Shown here one piece after another: positions 34,101-42,688 of a stretch of 64,000 bases of DNA (within the stretch, counting starts at the first letter, position 1; the number at the start of each line of letters is the position of its first letter). The stretch covers positions 1-64,000 of the forward strand of contig CAZVJF010000005.1 of assembly GCA_964627445.1 (NCBI GenBank), read 5' to 3'. The DNA is from Luteibaculum sp964627445. Lineage in GTDB: Bacteria; Bacteroidota; Bacteroidia; Flavobacteriales_D; Luteibaculaceae. The notes beneath the pieces are model-generated. The model was given only the letters and a program-made list of their open reading frames with translations, had not been told where the DNA came from and did no database searches. The position numbers and the translations under genes are program-made.

Positions 34101-35207
34101 ATGAAGAACCTCCTCACTCCCGCATCCTCAGTCCTTGTATTTTTACTGGTTGTAGTAGTATCCTCGAATATCTACGGTCAACAGGCCCAAGTAGGTAAAA
34201 ACCCGTACCCAGATACTCTGGTAGTTGCTTACAATGCCGTGATTCCGTTTATCGATGTAGATCAAGACCAACCCATTGGCCCCAATGTGTGGCTTTGGGA
34301 ACAAATTGCCAGCGACCTCAACCTCCATTACCGGTACCAACAGTTGCCGTTGAATCAAATTCTCTCGGGATTAACCGATAATTCTGTAGATCTGTGCATA
34401 TCTCCCCTAAGCATTACCCCGAAGCGCGCTCGGAACATTTACTTTAGTGCCCCCTATTACGTAGCTCATGCCAAAATCCTCAAACGAGAAGAAAGCACCT
34501 GGACCCAAGCAAGGAGCTTTTTGGCCTCTTTTTTCTCATTAAATTTTTATCGAGCCTTAGGCGCTTTGGTTTTTGTAATCTTTGTGTTTGGTACCTTACT
34601 CTGGTGGTTTGAGCGCAAGGAGAATTCCGAAGAGTTTGGAGGCGGTATACGGGGCTTGTGGGAAGGTTTTTGGTGGTCTGCCGTTACCATGACTACAGTA
34701 GGATATGGCGACCGCAGTCCTAAAACCGCGGGTGGTCGCATTGTTGCACTAGTTTGGATGTTCACCGCTATCATCATTATCTCGGGTTTTACGGCCAGCA
34801 TAGCATCCTCGCTCACACTTACGAGCATAGATAGCAGTGGCAGTACCATTTCGGACTACAAAGACAAACCTCTGGGAACCATTGCTCACTCCGCAACGGA
34901 GCAATGGTTGGCCGATCACTTTTACAGCCAACGCAAAGGTTATCCGGATGTGCCAAGTTTGTTTAGCGCACTAGATCAAGGAGAAATCGCTGCGATTGCC
35001 TACGATTTCCCGCTATTGCAATCGGTTTTAAAAGACAAGAAGGAACAAGGTTATGTGATGCTTCCCGAACCGTTTAACCCACAATACTATGCATTGGGGA
35101 TGCGAAACTCCTTGGCTCCCGAGCTAAAACGCGCCATCAATTTAGAATTACTGCAACTTTCCAATACCCGTGAGTGGGAAGTTTGGCTTTCCGAACACGG
35201 AATTTAA
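34101..35207 (+). CDS. Prokaryotic ionotropic glutamate receptor-like K+ channel
   Basis: The product is 368 residues from the ATG at 34101, chosen because a signal peptide follows directly (MKNLLTPASSVLVFLLVVVVSSNIYGQ). A bacterial solute-binding domain is split in two: the first half (residues about 38-128) and the second (about 245-360) flank a pore module. That module holds a helix (YRALGALVFVIFVFGTLLWWF), a re-entrant loop with the filter TMTTVGYGD (filter 199-204), and a helix (GGRIVALVWMFTAIIIISGFTASIASSLT). The order is that of GluR0, a glutamate-gated K+-selective channel. The TVGYGD filter indicates K+ selectivity. The ligand is not known. Confidence 0.88.
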   Translation: MKNLLTPASSVLVFLLVVVVSSNIYGQQAQVGKNPYPDTLVVAYNAVIPFIDVDQDQPIGPNVWLWEQIASDLNLHYRYQQLPLNQILSGLTDNSVDLCISPLSITPKRARNIYFSAPYYVAHAKILKREESTWTQARSFLASFFSLNFYRALGALVFVIFVFGTLLWWFERKENSEEFGGGIRGLWEGFWWSAVTMTTVGYGDRSPKTAGGRIVALVWMFTAIIIISGFTASIASSLTLTSIDSSGSTISDYKDKPLGTIAHSATEQWLADHFYSQRKGYPDVPSLFSALDQGEIAAIAYDFPLLQSVLKDKKEQGYVMLPEPFNPQYYALGMRNSLAPELKRAINLELLQLSNTREWEVWLSEHGI

Positions 35208-35269
35208 TGAGCGCGTGCTATTCCAACGAAAGCGCCAAACAAAACGCTAATCAGTTCGTTATCAGTACA

Positions 35270-35289
35270 TTCCTGACCTACATCAGGAA
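35270..35289. promoter_or_regulatory. Perfect inverted repeat, CRP/FNR-like geometry
   Basis: TTCCTGA (35270-35276) and TCAGGAA (35283-35289) are perfect inverted arms with the spacer CCTACA. The TGA-N6-TCA core matches the CRP/FNR family spacing. It sits 114 bp upstream of the isocitrate dehydrogenase start and 62 bp after the channel gene. It lacks a U-tract, so an operator is more likely than a terminator. Confidence 0.4.
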
Positions 35290-35402
35290 AAATGAATGAG
35301 AGTCAGTACCTTTTATAATCAAACGTTATATTTATCATAGCAATAATAAATTAAAAGTTATGTGTTTTTATTCGGATATTTGCACCGCAAAACAACACAA
35401 CT

Positions 35403-36917
35403 ATGGAGAATAGCACGTTTACAGCACCAGAAAGCAAAATGAATACAGGAAAAACTACAACGATTGCCGTAGCGCACGGAGACGGAATTGGTCCCGAAAT
35501 TATGGACGCTACCCTGCGCATCATGAATGCTGCTGGCGCTAAAATTGAAGCAGAAACCATTGACATTGGAGAAAAAGTATACCTATCGGGCAACACCTCG
35601 GGTATTACAGACCAAGCTTGGGATTCCATCTCTAAAAATAAAATCATACTTAAAGCTCCTATCACCACGCCTCAAGGCAAAGGATACAAGAGCTTAAACG
35701 TAACCCTTAGAAAGTCTTTAGGACTTTTTGCTAACGTGCGCCCTGTAACCGCGCTAGACCCTTTTGTGAAAACACACTTTCCTGAACTGGATATCGTAGT
35801 CGTTCGCGAAAACGAAGAAGACCTATACGCAGGAATTGAGCACAGACAAACCGATGACGTATACCAGTGTTTGAAGCTGATTACGCGTCCTGGATGTGAA
35901 AAAATTGTACGCTACGCCTTTGAATACGCAAAAGCATACAATCGCAAGAAAGTTACTTGCTTGGTGAAAGACAATATCATGAAACTTACCGATGGTCTTT
36001 TCCACAAGGTGTTTAACGAAATTGCAGCAGAATACCCAGAAATAGAGAGCAACTCGCAGATTATCGACATAGGATCTGCACGGGTAGCCAACAACCCTGG
36101 CGACTACGATGTTATTGTAACTTCTAACCTTTACGGAGACATCGTATCGGATATCGTAGCAGAGATTGCAGGCTCTGTAGGTATGGCAGGATCGGCTAAC
36201 GTAGGAAGAAACGTAGCCATGTTTGAAGCTATTCACGGTTCAGCTCCTGACATTGCCGGACAAAATATTGCCAACCCTTCTGGTTTGCTCAACGGTGCTA
36301 TTATGATGTTGGCCCACATTGGTCAAACCGAAGTAGCCGATAAAATTAAAAACGCTTGGTTGCGTACTTTAGAAGACGGTATTCACACGGCCGATGTTTA
36401 CCAAGAGGCTATTAGCAAAGAAAAAGTAGGAACCGCTGCCTTTGCCGATGCTATTATCGAGCGCTTGGGTCAAAAGCCGGAGAAACTTACCGAAAGTACC
36501 CTAGCTCAAGGTTCGGGGCGCATCAACATCCCCCAATACAAAAGACCAGAGACCACTAAGTCGCTCGTTGGAGTAGATGTATTTATCGACTGGAAAGGTA
36601 CCAACCCGAATGAAATTGGAGAAGGTCTTAGAGCAGTAAAATCACACGGCTTAAAGCTGAAAATGATAACCAACCGCGGGGTGAAAGTATTCCCTAACGG
36701 ATTGGATGAAACTTACTGCACCGACCACTGGAGATGTCGTTTCGTAGCCGAAAATGCGGTTATCGAAGGCGCCAATCAAACTTACGAGTCTGTAGATTAC
36801 GAAGAGGTAATTGCCCTACTATCCAACCTACAACAAAACAACTGGGAAGTAATAAAAACCGAAAACTTATACGAGTTTGACGGTGTTAAAGGCTTCTCAC
36901 TAGGTCAGGGAGAATAA
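35403..36917 (+). CDS. icd: NADP-dependent isocitrate dehydrogenase
   Basis: This 504-residue protein belongs to the isocitrate/isopropylmalate dehydrogenase superfamily, with a C-terminal extension as in the Thermus-type enzyme. Motifs are IAVAHGDGIGPEIMDATLRIM, LNVTLRKSLGLFANVRP with substrate-binding Arg residues, RENEEDLYAGIEHRQ, and GSAPDIAGQNIANPSGLLNGAIMML, the signature with the metal Asp and nucleotide-binding part. It oxidatively decarboxylates isocitrate to 2-oxoglutarate in the citric acid cycle. The start may be the ATG at 35403 or the second at 35442; the first is closer to the promoter-like region. A terminator follows. Confidence 0.92.
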   Translation: MENSTFTAPESKMNTGKTTTIAVAHGDGIGPEIMDATLRIMNAAGAKIEAETIDIGEKVYLSGNTSGITDQAWDSISKNKIILKAPITTPQGKGYKSLNVTLRKSLGLFANVRPVTALDPFVKTHFPELDIVVVRENEEDLYAGIEHRQTDDVYQCLKLITRPGCEKIVRYAFEYAKAYNRKKVTCLVKDNIMKLTDGLFHKVFNEIAAEYPEIESNSQIIDIGSARVANNPGDYDVIVTSNLYGDIVSDIVAEIAGSVGMAGSANVGRNVAMFEAIHGSAPDIAGQNIANPSGLLNGAIMMLAHIGQTEVADKIKNAWLRTLEDGIHTADVYQEAISKEKVGTAAFADAIIERLGQKPEKLTESTLAQGSGRINIPQYKRPETTKSLVGVDVFIDWKGTNPNEIGEGLRAVKSHGLKLKMITNRGVKVFPNGLDETYCTDHWRCRFVAENAVIEGANQTYESVDYEEVIALLSNLQQNNWEVIKTENLYEFDGVKGFSLGQGE

Positions 36918-36937
36918 TACCAATCCAACCCTATTTA

Positions 36938-36973
36938 AAACCCATTTTGGTAACCCCGAAATGGGTTTTTTTA
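36938..36973 (+). terminator. Terminator after icd
   Basis: AAACCCATTT (36938-36947) pairs perfectly with AAATGGGTTT (36959-36968), followed by a T tract. A strong intrinsic terminator. Confidence 0.85.
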
Positions 36974-37009
36974 TGATACCCACACGACACAAATTTAATT
37001 TCGCTACAC

Positions 37010-38362
37010 ATGAGCAAAAAAACGTTGATAAAAAGCGCTACCCTGGTAAACGATGGCAAAGAATGGGTTAGCGATCTTCTGATTGCAGAAGGGAAAATTG
37101 AGAAAATAGGAAGTATTACACCAGATGCCGAAACCGAGGTGATCGATGCCACTGGCAAGCACCTGCTGCCTGGGGTTATTGACGGTCAGGTACATTTTAG
37201 AGACCCGGGCCTTACTCATAAAGCCGATTTGTATACCGAAAGCAAAGCGGCCATAGCAGGCGGGGTTACCTCATTTATAGACATGCCCAACACGGTACCC
37301 AACATACTCACCGTGGAAAGCCTGGAAGAAAAATATGCCATAGCCGCAGAGAAATCCTTAGCCAATTATGCCTTTGTTTTAGGAGTAAACAACGACAACC
37401 TGGATGAGGTACTTCAGCTAGATACTACCCAGTTTATTGCGGTGTCGGACGATGGACTGTACTTTACCAAAAAAGGAAACCTCCTGGCCGATAGCCCGGA
37501 TACCATGGAGAAACTCTTTGCGGGTTGCGAGTCCATTATAACCATACACTCCGAAAAGGAGGCCATAGTAGAGGCCAATGAAAATGCATTTCGCGAAAAG
37601 TATGGCGATGACGTTCCTGCTAAATACCATCCAGTAATCCGCAGTGAAAAAGCGTGCTACGAAGCCACCGAAAGAGCCCTAAAAATTGCGGAGAAGCACG
37701 GAGCGCGACTGCATATTTTGCATCTTACTACTGCAGCCGAAACGGCACTCTTCCGCAATGATATTCCACTGAAAGAGAAGAAAATCACCACGGAGGTTTC
37801 CGTACATCATCTATGGTTTTCCGAGGAAGACTACGAGCGCTTAGGCATGTTGATTAAATGGAATCCCGCCATAAAAAGTAAAAAAGACAAGGAAGGCCTC
37901 CTTAAAGCTCTATTAGACGATCGTATCGATCTGATAACTACGGACCACGCTCCACATACTTTAGAAGAAAAGCAGCAGCCCTATTTTAAATCCATGTCGG
38001 GGGCGCCCATGGTGCAGCACACGCTAAACTGCATGCTGGACTTTTACCAAAAAGACAAAATTTCTTTGCCCAAAATCGTGGAGAAAATGTGCCACAACCC
38101 TGCCCTACTCTATGGCATGACCGAGCGCGGTTACCTCCGCGAAGGCTACCATGCCGATTTGGTTTTGGTAGACCTCAACAAACCCTGGACGGTGAGCAAA
38201 GACAACTTACTCTACAAGTGTGGCTGGTCTCCTCTGGAAGGAACTACCTTTAATAACCAAGTTTTGCAGACCTTTGTGAACGGTAATTTGGTGTACAACA
38301 ACGGGAAGTTTGATGAAACCCACCGCGGACACTCCATTGCCTTTGTAAACAAAGCAAGCTAA
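37010..38362 (+). CDS. pyrC: Dihydroorotase
   Basis: This 450-residue protein is a class I dihydroorotase of the amidohydrolase superfamily. The metal-binding strand is DGQVHFRDPGLTHKADLYTES, then GGVTSFIDMPNTVPN. The later HILHLTTA and TEVSVHHLWF blocks carry the other His ligands, and DLITTDHAPHTLEEK holds the catalytic Asp. It closes dihydroorotate from carbamoyl-aspartate in pyrimidine synthesis. The carboxylated-Lys position typical of the binuclear form was not located with certainty. The next gene begins at the base right after the stop codon. Confidence 0.9.
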   Translation: MSKKTLIKSATLVNDGKEWVSDLLIAEGKIEKIGSITPDAETEVIDATGKHLLPGVIDGQVHFRDPGLTHKADLYTESKAAIAGGVTSFIDMPNTVPNILTVESLEEKYAIAAEKSLANYAFVLGVNNDNLDEVLQLDTTQFIAVSDDGLYFTKKGNLLADSPDTMEKLFAGCESIITIHSEKEAIVEANENAFREKYGDDVPAKYHPVIRSEKACYEATERALKIAEKHGARLHILHLTTAAETALFRNDIPLKEKKITTEVSVHHLWFSEEDYERLGMLIKWNPAIKSKKDKEGLLKALLDDRIDLITTDHAPHTLEEKQQPYFKSMSGAPMVQHTLNCMLDFYQKDKISLPKIVEKMCHNPALLYGMTERGYLREGYHADLVLVDLNKPWTVSKDNLLYKCGWSPLEGTTFNNQVLQTFVNGNLVYNNGKFDETHRGHSIAFVNKAS

Positions 38363-39319
38363 TTGGTTACCGTAACTGACAATATACAGGAGGCCGCGCA
38401 ATACCTGCAGCAAAACGATGTGGTAGGCATTCCTACCGAAACCGTGTATGGTTTGGCAGGCAACATATACAGCGAAAAAGCGATACGCAAGATTTTTGCG
38501 GTAAAGCAGCGCCCCTTGTTTAATCCACTCATTGTGCATTTGCCCAACGTAGCACGCTTGCACGAAGTGGTTTCTGAAATTCCACCCAAAGCAAAAGACC
38601 TGGCCAAGCACTTTTGGCCGGGTCCCTTAACGCTGATCCTCAAGAAAAAGGATAGCATACCCGACCTGATTACGGCAGGAAAAGACACCGTTGCAGTGCG
38701 CATACCGCAGCACCCTACTACCCTGGCTTTGTTAAACGCCCTGCCCTTTCCTTTGGCGGCCCCCAGCGCAAACCCATTTAATAGAATCAGTCCGACCACC
38801 GCAGACCATGTTGCAGCTTATTTTAAGAATGAAATTCCCATGGTGTTGGACGGAGGGCCCTGCCAGCGCGGTTTGGAATCTACCATTGTGGGGTTTGAAA
38901 ACGGTCAACCCATTTTGTACCGTTTGGGAGCTATTTCTAAAGAAGCTTTGGAAGCGGTGGTAGGTCCTATCTCGGTTCAATCGAAAGCAGAAAAAGCACC
39001 GCAAGCACCCGGCATGCTGGCAAAACACTACGCACCCAAAACCAAAATGCACCTGCACAGCAACATCCTACCGTTTTTAGATCAACACAAGGATCAGCGC
39101 ATTGGTGTGCTTTCCCTAAAAAAACACTTCGATCATCCAGCTGTGGTGCACAACGAGGTTTTATCGCAAACAGGCGATTTAGAGGAAGCAGCTGCCAATT
39201 TGTACGGAGCTTTGCATCGTTTGGATAGCCACAACCTAGACCTCATCGTAGCCGAGCGCATGCCCAATAGCGGCCTTGGGCTGAGCATTAACGACCGGCT
39301 AGAACGGGCTACCCAATAG
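38363..39319 (+). CDS. tsaC: L-threonylcarbamoyladenylate synthase (TsaC/Sua5)
   Basis: This 318-residue protein is of the long Sua5 type. The YrdC domain holds DVVGIPTETVYGLAGNIYSEKAIRKIFAVKQRP, the signature KxR-SxN substrate sites near RPLFNPLIVHL, and PLAAPSANPFNRISPT. A linker (KAEKAPQAPGMLAKHYAPKTKM) leads to a C-terminal Sua5 domain. It makes threonylcarbamoyl-AMP for the universal t6A37 tRNA modification. The start is a TTG immediately after the dihydroorotase stop; no ATG lies before the conserved core, so coupled initiation is likely. Confidence 0.9.
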   Translation: MVTVTDNIQEAAQYLQQNDVVGIPTETVYGLAGNIYSEKAIRKIFAVKQRPLFNPLIVHLPNVARLHEVVSEIPPKAKDLAKHFWPGPLTLILKKKDSIPDLITAGKDTVAVRIPQHPTTLALLNALPFPLAAPSANPFNRISPTTADHVAAYFKNEIPMVLDGGPCQRGLESTIVGFENGQPILYRLGAISKEALEAVVGPISVQSKAEKAPQAPGMLAKHYAPKTKMHLHSNILPFLDQHKDQRIGVLSLKKHFDHPAVVHNEVLSQTGDLEEAAANLYGALHRLDSHNLDLIVAERMPNSGLGLSINDRLERATQ

Positions 39320-39331
39320 CACATTCTAGCT

Positions 39332-40180
39332 ATGGCACAAGACTTTTTTAGGAATAGAAAACTACTTATTGCCACCAAGCACGGCAAGGAAGCGGTTATT
39401 GCTCCCCTTTTGGAGCAACATTTAGACGTGCGGTGTTTTACCCGAACCGATTTAGATACAGACTCCTTAGGAACCTTTACGGGAGAAATAGCACGCCATA
39501 CCGACCCCGTTACCACGGTACGAAAAAAATGCCATTGGGCTTTAGAGCAAAGCGATTGCGACCTAGTTGTTGCCAGTGAGGGATCTTTTGGATCGCATCC
39601 TTCCTTATACTTCCTTCCTGCCGATGAGGAGTTTTTAATGTTGGTCGACATAAAAAACAACCTGGAGATTGTAGCCAAAGTCCTTAGCACAGAAACCAAC
39701 TTTGACGGAGCCGAAGTACGCACAGAAGCGGCCCTATTGGATTTTGCCGAAAAGGCGCAGTTTCCATCCCATGCGCTCATTCTCCGTCCAACCCAAGACT
39801 CGAAAGATTCCATTTACAAGGGCCTGAAGCGCAAGGAGGAACTGCTGGACACCTTTCATCGACTACAACAAGAGTTTGGCTCCACCCACGTAGAAACCGA
39901 TATGCGCGCCATGAACAACCCCAGCCGCATGCGGGTGATTGCTCTGGCTGCGAAGAATCTGGTTGAGATCTTACACCATAGCTGTCCTCAATGTGCTACA
40001 CCTGGTTTTGCGGTGCGGGAAACCAAAAAAGGCCTGCCCTGCGAAAACTGCGGACTTCCTACCCCATCCATAAAAAGTGTGGTGTATTCTTGCCAGAAAT
40101 GCGGCAATCAGCAGGAAAAAATGTACCCCAACGGCAAGGAATATGAAGACCCGTCTTACTGCAATTTTTGCAATCCATAA
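39332..40180 (+). CDS. DUF6671-type zinc-ribbon protein
   Basis: This 282-residue protein begins with a conserved-looking domain (RKLLIATKHGKEAVIAPLLEQHL ... DLVVASEGSFGSHPSLYFLPADEEFLMLVD). Then follows a helical linker (NNPSRMRVIALAAKNLVEIL). The C-terminus carries four cysteine knuckles: CPQC, CENC, CQKC and CNFC, enough for two zinc ribbons. It resembles proteins annotated as DUF6671; the function is unknown. It is read 12 bp behind tsaC, so it may be in that transcript. Confidence 0.7.
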   Translation: MAQDFFRNRKLLIATKHGKEAVIAPLLEQHLDVRCFTRTDLDTDSLGTFTGEIARHTDPVTTVRKKCHWALEQSDCDLVVASEGSFGSHPSLYFLPADEEFLMLVDIKNNLEIVAKVLSTETNFDGAEVRTEAALLDFAEKAQFPSHALILRPTQDSKDSIYKGLKRKEELLDTFHRLQQEFGSTHVETDMRAMNNPSRMRVIALAAKNLVEILHHSCPQCATPGFAVRETKKGLPCENCGLPTPSIKSVVYSCQKCGNQQEKMYPNGKEYEDPSYCNFCNP

Positions 40181-40226
40181 CACAACCTTAGCGCTGCTTG
40201 GCTGTTCTTAGCACAACATAAAACAC

Positions 40227-40757
40227 ATGCGCACAGTACTAGCACTTTTATTCGTTTTTGTTTTGGGAAAAGACACCGAACTATACAACTTTACCGCCAA
40301 CAACGCTGCCAACGATTGGTATGTGGTCAATGATGGCGTTATGGGAGGCATCTCGCAAAGCCGTTTTACCATCAACGCTGAAGGCCATGGCGTTTTTAAA
40401 GGTAGCGTGTCTATAGAAAACAATGGTGGATTTGCCTCCGTGCAACATCGCTTTGCCCCCATCGAGGTGAAGCCCAAGAACAAGGTGCGCATCCGATTGA
40501 AGGGCGATGGCAAGAACTACCAGTTCCGGATAAAGGGAAGCTTGCAAGACTACTATTCCTACATCTACACTTTCGAAACTACGGGCGATTGGCAAGAGGT
40601 GGTCATACCACTAAAAGACATGTATCCCAGTTTTAGAGGCCGTAGGTTGGATGCACCCAATTTTGACCGCAACAGCATAGCACAACTCACCTTCCTCATT
40701 GCCAACAAACGGAACGAAGACTTTCAGTTACTACTCGATCGCATCAATCTGGATTAG
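40227..40757 (+). CDS. CIA30-domain protein (NDUFAF1-like)
   Basis: This 176-residue protein has a short hydrophobic start and then the CIA30 carbohydrate-binding-like beta-sandwich: WYVVNDGVMGGISQSRF, NGGFASVQHRFAPIEV, KVRIRLKGDGKNYQFRIKG and QEVVIPLKDMYPSFRGRRLDAPNF. The V-N-D-x-V-M-G-G-x-S motif is diagnostic. Mitochondrial members help assemble respiratory complex I; bacterial members are uncharacterised. The first 15 residues may be a weak signal peptide. It is convergent with the App1 gene 6 bp away. Confidence 0.85.
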   Translation: MRTVLALLFVFVLGKDTELYNFTANNAANDWYVVNDGVMGGISQSRFTINAEGHGVFKGSVSIENNGGFASVQHRFAPIEVKPKNKVRIRLKGDGKNYQFRIKGSLQDYYSYIYTFETTGDWQEVVIPLKDMYPSFRGRRLDAPNFDRNSIAQLTFLIANKRNEDFQLLLDRINLD

Positions 40758-40763
40758 AGTCGA

Positions 40764-41693
40764 TTACAACTCAATCTTAGCGTAACGCGCGGTGTAGAAA
40801 AGCTGTGTTCCCTGCTTTTTCAGAGTCTGCTTGTCTTGCTCCAGTCTATTTTCATGGGCTCCTGGCCCCACCTTACGAATAACAATAGCCGCCACGCGTT
40901 TGGGATTCTGATTGGCAATTTCCAAATAGGTCTCATAATCGGCCTGGGTGTTGTCTCCCATTAAGGTAATCTCGGCATCACGAAAAAAGCTAACCACCCG
41001 ATGTAACTGCCGAAGTTTATGCTGGTTTCCAGGTGGCTTTTTCTTTCCTAGCAATAAGTCTTTCAAGGTCCGCACTTGCTTTAATAGCACGGGGCCTCTA
41101 GGAAAGGCATTCACCCGCAAAAATTGATGAATTACCGGATGCAGATTGTGCTCGCTATTGGTTAAGTACAATACGGCATCGTTGATCTCAAAGTGCTTTT
41201 CAATAAAGGCAAGCGCATCGGTTACCGCTTTTCTACGCGCCACTTTGGTGAAAATCATGGTGTAGAGCTTGCGCAGCTTACTTTGTATGTGAGTAACCAA
41301 CACGGTATCGTCTATATCGGTAACCAGCAACTTTTTACCTGTGTACGCCTGCGCTTTAGGTTGGTATAGTGCCGACTCAATGGCAACCTTTTGGTCGTTT
41401 AGCCACACCGCGGTTAAATCAGCACGGGTACTCGTGCATTCCACGAGCGTCTCAAATCCACCGTGCGCATCGCAGGTCACCGCTATTTTTTGATCTCCCA
41501 GCGCGAGTACTACAGTTCCCGATGCCGGTTTTAGGGCATACAGGCGTAGCATGTTCCAGGCAGTTTTTAAGGTGCCAAAATCTTGAAAATTAAAATCTTG
41601 AATTCCCGTTTTTACCACCTGACCCTGCACCCACCATTGTGAACCGTTGGCTAGGGCACTAAAGTTGAGCAGTACGTAGCGCGAATTAAGCAT
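40764..41693 (-). CDS. App1-type phosphatidate phosphatase family protein
   Basis: This 309-residue protein carries the catalytic DxDxT motif as DIDDT (residues 126-130) in KKLLVTDIDDTVLVTH. A second block, VLYLTNSEHNLHPVIHQFL, and a third, ITLMGDNTQADYETYLEI, complete the haloacid-dehalogenase-like set of the App1 (DUF2183) family, which dephosphorylates phosphatidic acid in yeast. The first 115 residues form a beta-rich domain of unknown role. The start overlaps the stop of the lipid kinase gene by 8 bp. Confidence 0.85.
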   Translation of the reverse strand: MLNSRYVLLNFSALANGSQWWVQGQVVKTGIQDFNFQDFGTLKTAWNMLRLYALKPASGTVVLALGDQKIAVTCDAHGGFETLVECTSTRADLTAVWLNDQKVAIESALYQPKAQAYTGKKLLVTDIDDTVLVTHIQSKLRKLYTMIFTKVARRKAVTDALAFIEKHFEINDAVLYLTNSEHNLHPVIHQFLRVNAFPRGPVLLKQVRTLKDLLLGKKKPPGNQHKLRQLHRVVSFFRDAEITLMGDNTQADYETYLEIANQNPKRVAAIVIRKVGPGAHENRLEQDKQTLKKQGTQLFYTARYAKIEL

Positions 41694-42573
41694 CGGGCAT
41701 CACCATTTTTAATGCGGCAGGAATTACCTCAGCGGTCACCTCCTGGGTTTCTCCCAGATACTCCCCATCTATTTGCAAGGGCACAGGCTTGCTGCTCCTT
41801 ATAGTAACCTTGGCACTTTGCACGGTATCTTCAAAGCGATCTTCGTCCATATAAATATCAAAAATACTCAAGCTACTGTGGATGATCTCTTCTAGGGTAA
41901 AGTCCTCAATAACACGAACATCCAGCAATCCGTCTCCCGGATCGCCATTGGTTAAGTTTACCCCCGTACCAAAGCGCGTAGCGTTGGTACAAATCAGTAC
42001 CAAGCCATCTTGGGTTTCTTTCCCTTTTTCGGTTTCTATGGTGTACCTTACCGATTCGCTATCTAAAATGGCTTTTAGCGCTTGTTTGGCATAACCCAGC
42101 ATCCCGCGAGAGTCGCCCTCATCGTAATATTTAATAAGGCGCGCATTGGTGCCCAAATCAAACAAATGCAAACAGGTGTACTGGTCGTTTACCTTTAAAA
42201 TATCCAGTGCTTGAATGTTGGTGGCCTCAAAACCCAATTCCATGGCTTCTTTGGGCTCGGCTGGAAGCTGTAGACTAGTAGCCAGGCCGTTGGCAGATCC
42301 AAGGGGAACAATAGCCAGTGGAATTTCCATCGCGGTCTGATCTAGCACATTACTTACCATTTGCACGGTGCCATCGCCTCCGCCTACAAAAATTTGTTCG
42401 GGTGGATTTCCTTCCAACTGCTTTCGCAAGGCTTTTTCATCTTCCTCTCCTGTGGTAAAATACTCGCTAGCCTCTATTTGGTGGTTTTTGCACAGACTTT
42501 GAAAGCGGGCAACGATATCGTCTTTATCGATATCGCCGGAAACCGGGTTTACTACAAATAAATAGCGCTTCAT
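41686..42573 (-). CDS. Diacylglycerol kinase-like lipid kinase
   Basis: This 295-residue protein belongs to the DgkB/YegS lipid and NAD kinase fold. It starts MKRYLFVVNPVSGDIDK, and has the nucleotide-binding GGGDGTV (64-70) and the next block VPLGSANGLATSLQLP. The C-terminal part (PLQIDGEYLG) is the second beta domain. Members phosphorylate diacylglycerol to phosphatidic acid. The gene overlaps a phosphatidate-phosphatase-type gene by 8 bp, which would run the reverse reaction. Substrates other than diacylglycerol, such as sphingoid bases, are possible. Confidence 0.88.
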   Translation of the reverse strand: MKRYLFVVNPVSGDIDKDDIVARFQSLCKNHQIEASEYFTTGEEDEKALRKQLEGNPPEQIFVGGGDGTVQMVSNVLDQTAMEIPLAIVPLGSANGLATSLQLPAEPKEAMELGFEATNIQALDILKVNDQYTCLHLFDLGTNARLIKYYDEGDSRGMLGYAKQALKAILDSESVRYTIETEKGKETQDGLVLICTNATRFGTGVNLTNGDPGDGLLDVRVIEDFTLEEIIHSSLSIFDIYMDEDRFEDTVQSAKVTIRSSKPVPLQIDGEYLGETQEVTAEVIPAALKMVMPDA

Positions 42574-42688
42574 TTCTTTTGAAAACGTTCAATATATAAA
42601 GGATTATAGCAATCCGGGCGTTGGATTAACACAAAATTGAAACCTAAGCCCCCTTCCAAATGTTGCATTCGTGTAGTTTTGCCCACGC

